From Certhia americana (lineage: Eukaryota; Chordata; Aves; Passeriformes; Certhiidae), in contig CM031858.1 of NCBI GenBank assembly GCA_018697195.1, positions 132,259,241-132,323,240 on the forward strand: a stretch of DNA of 64,000 bases, given 5' to 3'. The translations under genes and the position numbers were made by a program. Positions 61,121 to 64,000 of the stretch are shown here, in pieces; the first letter of the stretch is position 1, and every line of letters begins with the position of its first letter. The notes under the pieces were generated by a model. The model was not told where the DNA came from, searched no databases, and saw only the letters and a program-made list of their open reading frames with translations.

Positions 61121-64000
61121 GTAAAGACTTGAGTATATTTTCCATTCAGAGATGAAGTTACAGTGATGCTGGTGCTTTTGGCAGTGGGAATGCTCACCTT
61201 TGGGCTGGGAGGCCAGAAATTGAAGTGCCAAACCAGGTCTGCACCTCATAGTTGGCTGTGCTGCCCTTTGGATGAAAGGAATGTGTCTCCTCCCTTCTAT
61301 CCTCTTATTGATCATGATATACCATATCTGTCACAGAAATTTCCTGAGGGAAAAAGTAGAGTAAGTTTGAGTTCTTGGTAAGCACCACCTCTTTTCTGAA
61401 AAGGTTCTCATATGCACTAAGTGTTTATTGTTTGACAAGTCAGCATTGCACCCTGTGCCTACAAAGTCCCAGCAAAAGCAGTTCCTTTTATTCTTCTGGG
61501 AATTCAGTTAACAGTTCTGTGGTGCTCATGCTCCTTTCAGTATGCTTTTATCTTGTCTCTTCTAGCACAGTGGTCTTGTTTGGCTGTATTTACTTCCTTA
61601 GATCTTCCTTCTTCTGCAAATGCTAGCTTTAAACTGGACTAGTTCTTCTCTGAGATTTGATGCACCAAGTGTTTGCCAGTAAGAGCATAAACCCTTCATC
61701 TTCACGTTGAAAGATGTCTAAGCTATTTGAATACTGAGGGGTTTTGGATTAATTACTTCTTTTAATGGCAGAAGAATGTTATATTTTTACACTTTTGGGA
61801 AACAATGTTTATTGTATTAAATTCTCAAGTAGAATCATATGAGAGAGCATTTCAAAAGCAAACACTCATGTCCCAGTTTTTGTAAAAGTGTGCCAGGTGG
61901 TTTATGGACTGCTATACCAGAAATTTATGTTTCAAATATAAGAAAAGAACATATAAGAGCCCTGAAGTATGAGGTGTGACAAAAAGTAGGAGCACCTTCA
62001 GTCAAATCCTAATTTTTCCTGAAGTCACTGAAGAGTTTTGCTGTCTGTTTCAGCAAGGACTTCATCTGTGTCGTGACAGCACTTGAATATTTTCATGAAA
62101 GCTTTCTTTAGTGCTGAATTCCCTATTTATATTTATTGTCTTTCCACTAACCTCAGTCTCACAGAGAACTGTTGACTGAAGTTGCCTTCTCTCACCACAA
62201 AGCTACATGAGGGATTACTTAAATTGTGAAGCAAGTGGGCAAAGCTCAGCTTTTTTTGTCCCTGAGTGCCAAGTGGTTGGTGGAGGCACATATCAGACTA
62301 TCAGAGTCCAGGCTGTCCTCTGCGTTCACAGCTACTGTCCTGGAGGGAAGAAAAAAGTTGTTCTCACTAAGGTAGTGGATGGACTCAACCTATCTTAACC
62401 CTAGCTTTAGCACCAAATATTTTTTTTATTGGATTGGAGTGTTGTCTTTGCATCTGGTTTTCCGAGGGGTAAGGAGTAGGCTGCTGCTGTGGGAAAAGGG
62501 CAGCTTGCCCAAAGGTTGCCACCAGTGGGTGGTGAAGGGTGCAGAGGGTCTGCCTGTTTGGGAGAAGGGAAGGCGAGGGACAGGGAGCCTAATTCTAGTC
62601 CCAACAGCTGCTACAGCTGGGAATGTGTAGGATTTATGAGCAAGTGGGGCCCCTGAATGCACAGAGCAACCCTGCATGGCATGTGCGGAGTCCAACGTTC
62701 ACACACACACATGTTAATAACACCCTCCTTTGGAGGTACTGGACCAAATAAATAATTCTTTTCTGAAGTTCTGGATGGAAATATGGGAGTGCTACTCAAC
62801 TGGTGCAGAAATGCAGCTGTAGGAGCTTGTAAGCCCTCAGCCTGAGTACAACATCTCTTTTGCTGATACAGGCTCTTGAGAATGCAGTGAAAATGTATGG
62901 CACGGGAAGAGCTGAGAAAAGTGCCTGTGTCGCAGGTGGAGCCAAGTCAGTGATGGCAAGACAGCAAAAGTTGAGTGATGCTGTATAAAACAGACCTGGC
63001 AAAATATTCCTTCAGAATGCTGAATACACTGATATTGAAATTCTTGTAAAAATTTAAAGAAATGTGCTGTGAGGAGGAGCAGTTGAAAGAAGCAGAGAAT
63101 AAAAAAATTGTAGTGTTTTTATGTTAAGGCAGCTAAGGCAGCTACACAATAAAAGATTCCAAAAAGCTTCATATACTATTTTACTAATTACTTTGAGTGT
63201 TTTGTAATTAATATTTACTATGGTTTTTTAGTGGCTTAGGAGATCTCATACTTGGTGATTTCCTTTCTGCAGCTGAATCTGTGGTCTGGGTGTCACATGC
63301 AGCACTGATGCTGATGGGAGCCAGAGCTTCCCTTCAGCTCCCTGACAAGAGCTTCCACAAAGTCTTCAGATATGATTAGGAAAAGGAACCTTAGGAGGAA
63401 CAAGTTGTGACTTGCAGATAAGCAGCCTCTAAGCTGCAGAGTGATGCCTAAATAGGCACAACTCCTCAGTATTAATAGTAGGCCATTGTGTTGCACTGAA
63501 GGTACCCTCAGCTGAAGTGCAGATGTGTCTGTGCACAATGACATTTGCAAAGATGGCCTCAGTTTTGAGCTGGAAAATGCCCAGTCAGGTCAACCAAAGT
63601 GTTATTTTGAGTTTAGCAAAACGGAGCTAATGCTACCAAATGTAAGTTATCTCTATTTTTCTGATTAATTTAGTCAAAGATGCTAGAAATAATACAACAA
63701 ATTGAAACATTTCATTTCAAAGCTATAAAAAAACACTTTTTTGCATTACTGCTCACAAAAACAATTGCCAAAAGTTTTGTTTCAGCTCTGCTCAAAACAG
63801 TTTCTCTCATTACCTCTCCTCAACTTCTTGGAACAGTTAAGAAACAAAACATGAGTTATTCTACAGCTGTAATCACCAGAGATGTTATAGAGCATATTTT
63901 GACTCCTTCAGCAATAGGTTTGCCTGATGCCTTGTTCGCCTCCACAATATATAACTTAATCCATCTGGATAGGAATAGCCTCGATGGATTCTTAAAAATT
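61121..64000 (+). other. VPS13B: VPS13B intron (5' part), to window end
   Basis: I scanned for the expected C-terminal coding segment (starting near DGVRERLSEQQ in human) and did not find it. The sequence is mixed, with a GC-richer patch at about 62450-62620 and a short (CA)n at 62700. No repeat or gene was recognised. Confidence 0.75.

Larger units (their letters stand above)
1..64000 (+). other. VPS13B: VPS13B gene (3' ~40%), running off both ends of the window
   Basis: One gene occupies the whole window. Twenty-two plus-strand exons from 4945 to 61120 join in phase into 1565 codons without a stop, all with GT donors and AG acceptors. The product matches the C-terminal ~40% of vertebrate VPS13B as I recall the human protein (about 4,000 residues), nearly residue for residue in stretches such as GPIFTTARQLVHALAMHY and GVGKGIMGVFTKPIGGAA. 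VPS13B is a bridge-like lipid-transfer protein: a long hydrophobic groove moves lipid between closely apposed membranes, chiefly at the Golgi. Human loss of function causes Cohen syndrome. In window residues, about 245-1000 look like the beta-rich VAB/SHR-BD adaptor-binding repeats, about 1270-1480 the ATG2_C-like amphipathic domain, and 1482-1565 the start of a PH-like domain. The N-terminal chorein part and the last ~80 residues lie outside. The gene looks intact. Family assignment is very secure; domain borders are approximate. Confidence 0.97.

Noticed and set aside
62207..62398. Possible terminal VPS13B exon
   Set aside because: The peptide has no similarity to the expected C-terminus and no suitable phase-0 acceptor precedes it.
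1..64000. Intronic microRNAs known from the human VPS13B gene (miR-599, miR-875)
   Set aside because: I looked for both mature sequences on the minus strand. The nearest match, around 45510, breaks after the first ten bases. In human they lie in an earlier part of the gene, outside the span covered here.
1..64000. Prokaryotic or viral gene system
   Set aside because: No dense coding, operons, ribosome-binding sites or viral proteins; the whole window is explained by one vertebrate gene and old retroelements.

Overview
This is vertebrate nuclear DNA, almost certainly from a bird. It is AT-rich and intron-dominated, with short exons bounded by GT...AG splice sites and scattered, decayed CR1 LINE fragments. 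A tRNA-Ile-headed, CR1-tailed SINE at about 28.7 kb resembles TguSINE1, a family I know from passerine birds, so a perching bird is the best guess. I cannot name the species.

The whole window lies inside one plus-strand gene, VPS13B (COH1), which encodes a very large Golgi-associated bridge-like lipid-transfer protein of the VPS13 family. I could place 22 consecutive coding exons between 4945 and 61120. Their phases agree at every junction. Together they give 4695 nt, or 1565 codons, with no stop or frameshift. This is roughly the last 40% of the protein, except for about 80 C-terminal residues whose exon(s) must lie to the right of position 64000. The 5' part of the gene lies to the left of the window.

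Layout. 1-4944 is intron. 4945-15229 holds three exons of the region leading into the adaptor-binding part. 21444-43379 holds thirteen exons encoding mostly beta-rich repeats of the VAB (Vps13 adaptor-binding, SHR-BD-like) region. One of these, at 38023-38294, is strikingly GC- and CpG-rich. 44579-45393 is a single large exon of 815 nt. 49560-60203 holds four exons for the glycine-rich, amphipathic-helical VPS13/ATG2-type C-terminal domain. 60871-61120 begins the terminal PH-like domain. The remainder to 64000 is intron. Introns range from 142 bp to 9.6 kb.

Non-genic content: five recognisable CR1 pieces (two sense, three antisense to the gene), one tRNA-derived SINE, a near-perfect 58-bp palindrome in an intron, a pair of related ~84-bp repeats flanking one exon, a compound GT microsatellite, a GTT repeat, and poly-T and poly-A runs. 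I found no second protein gene, no convincing structural RNA gene, no CRISPR array and no prokaryotic-type system. Nothing here amounts to an undescribed biological system. The observations most worth checking are the CpG-rich exon, the SINE, the palindrome and the paired repeat.
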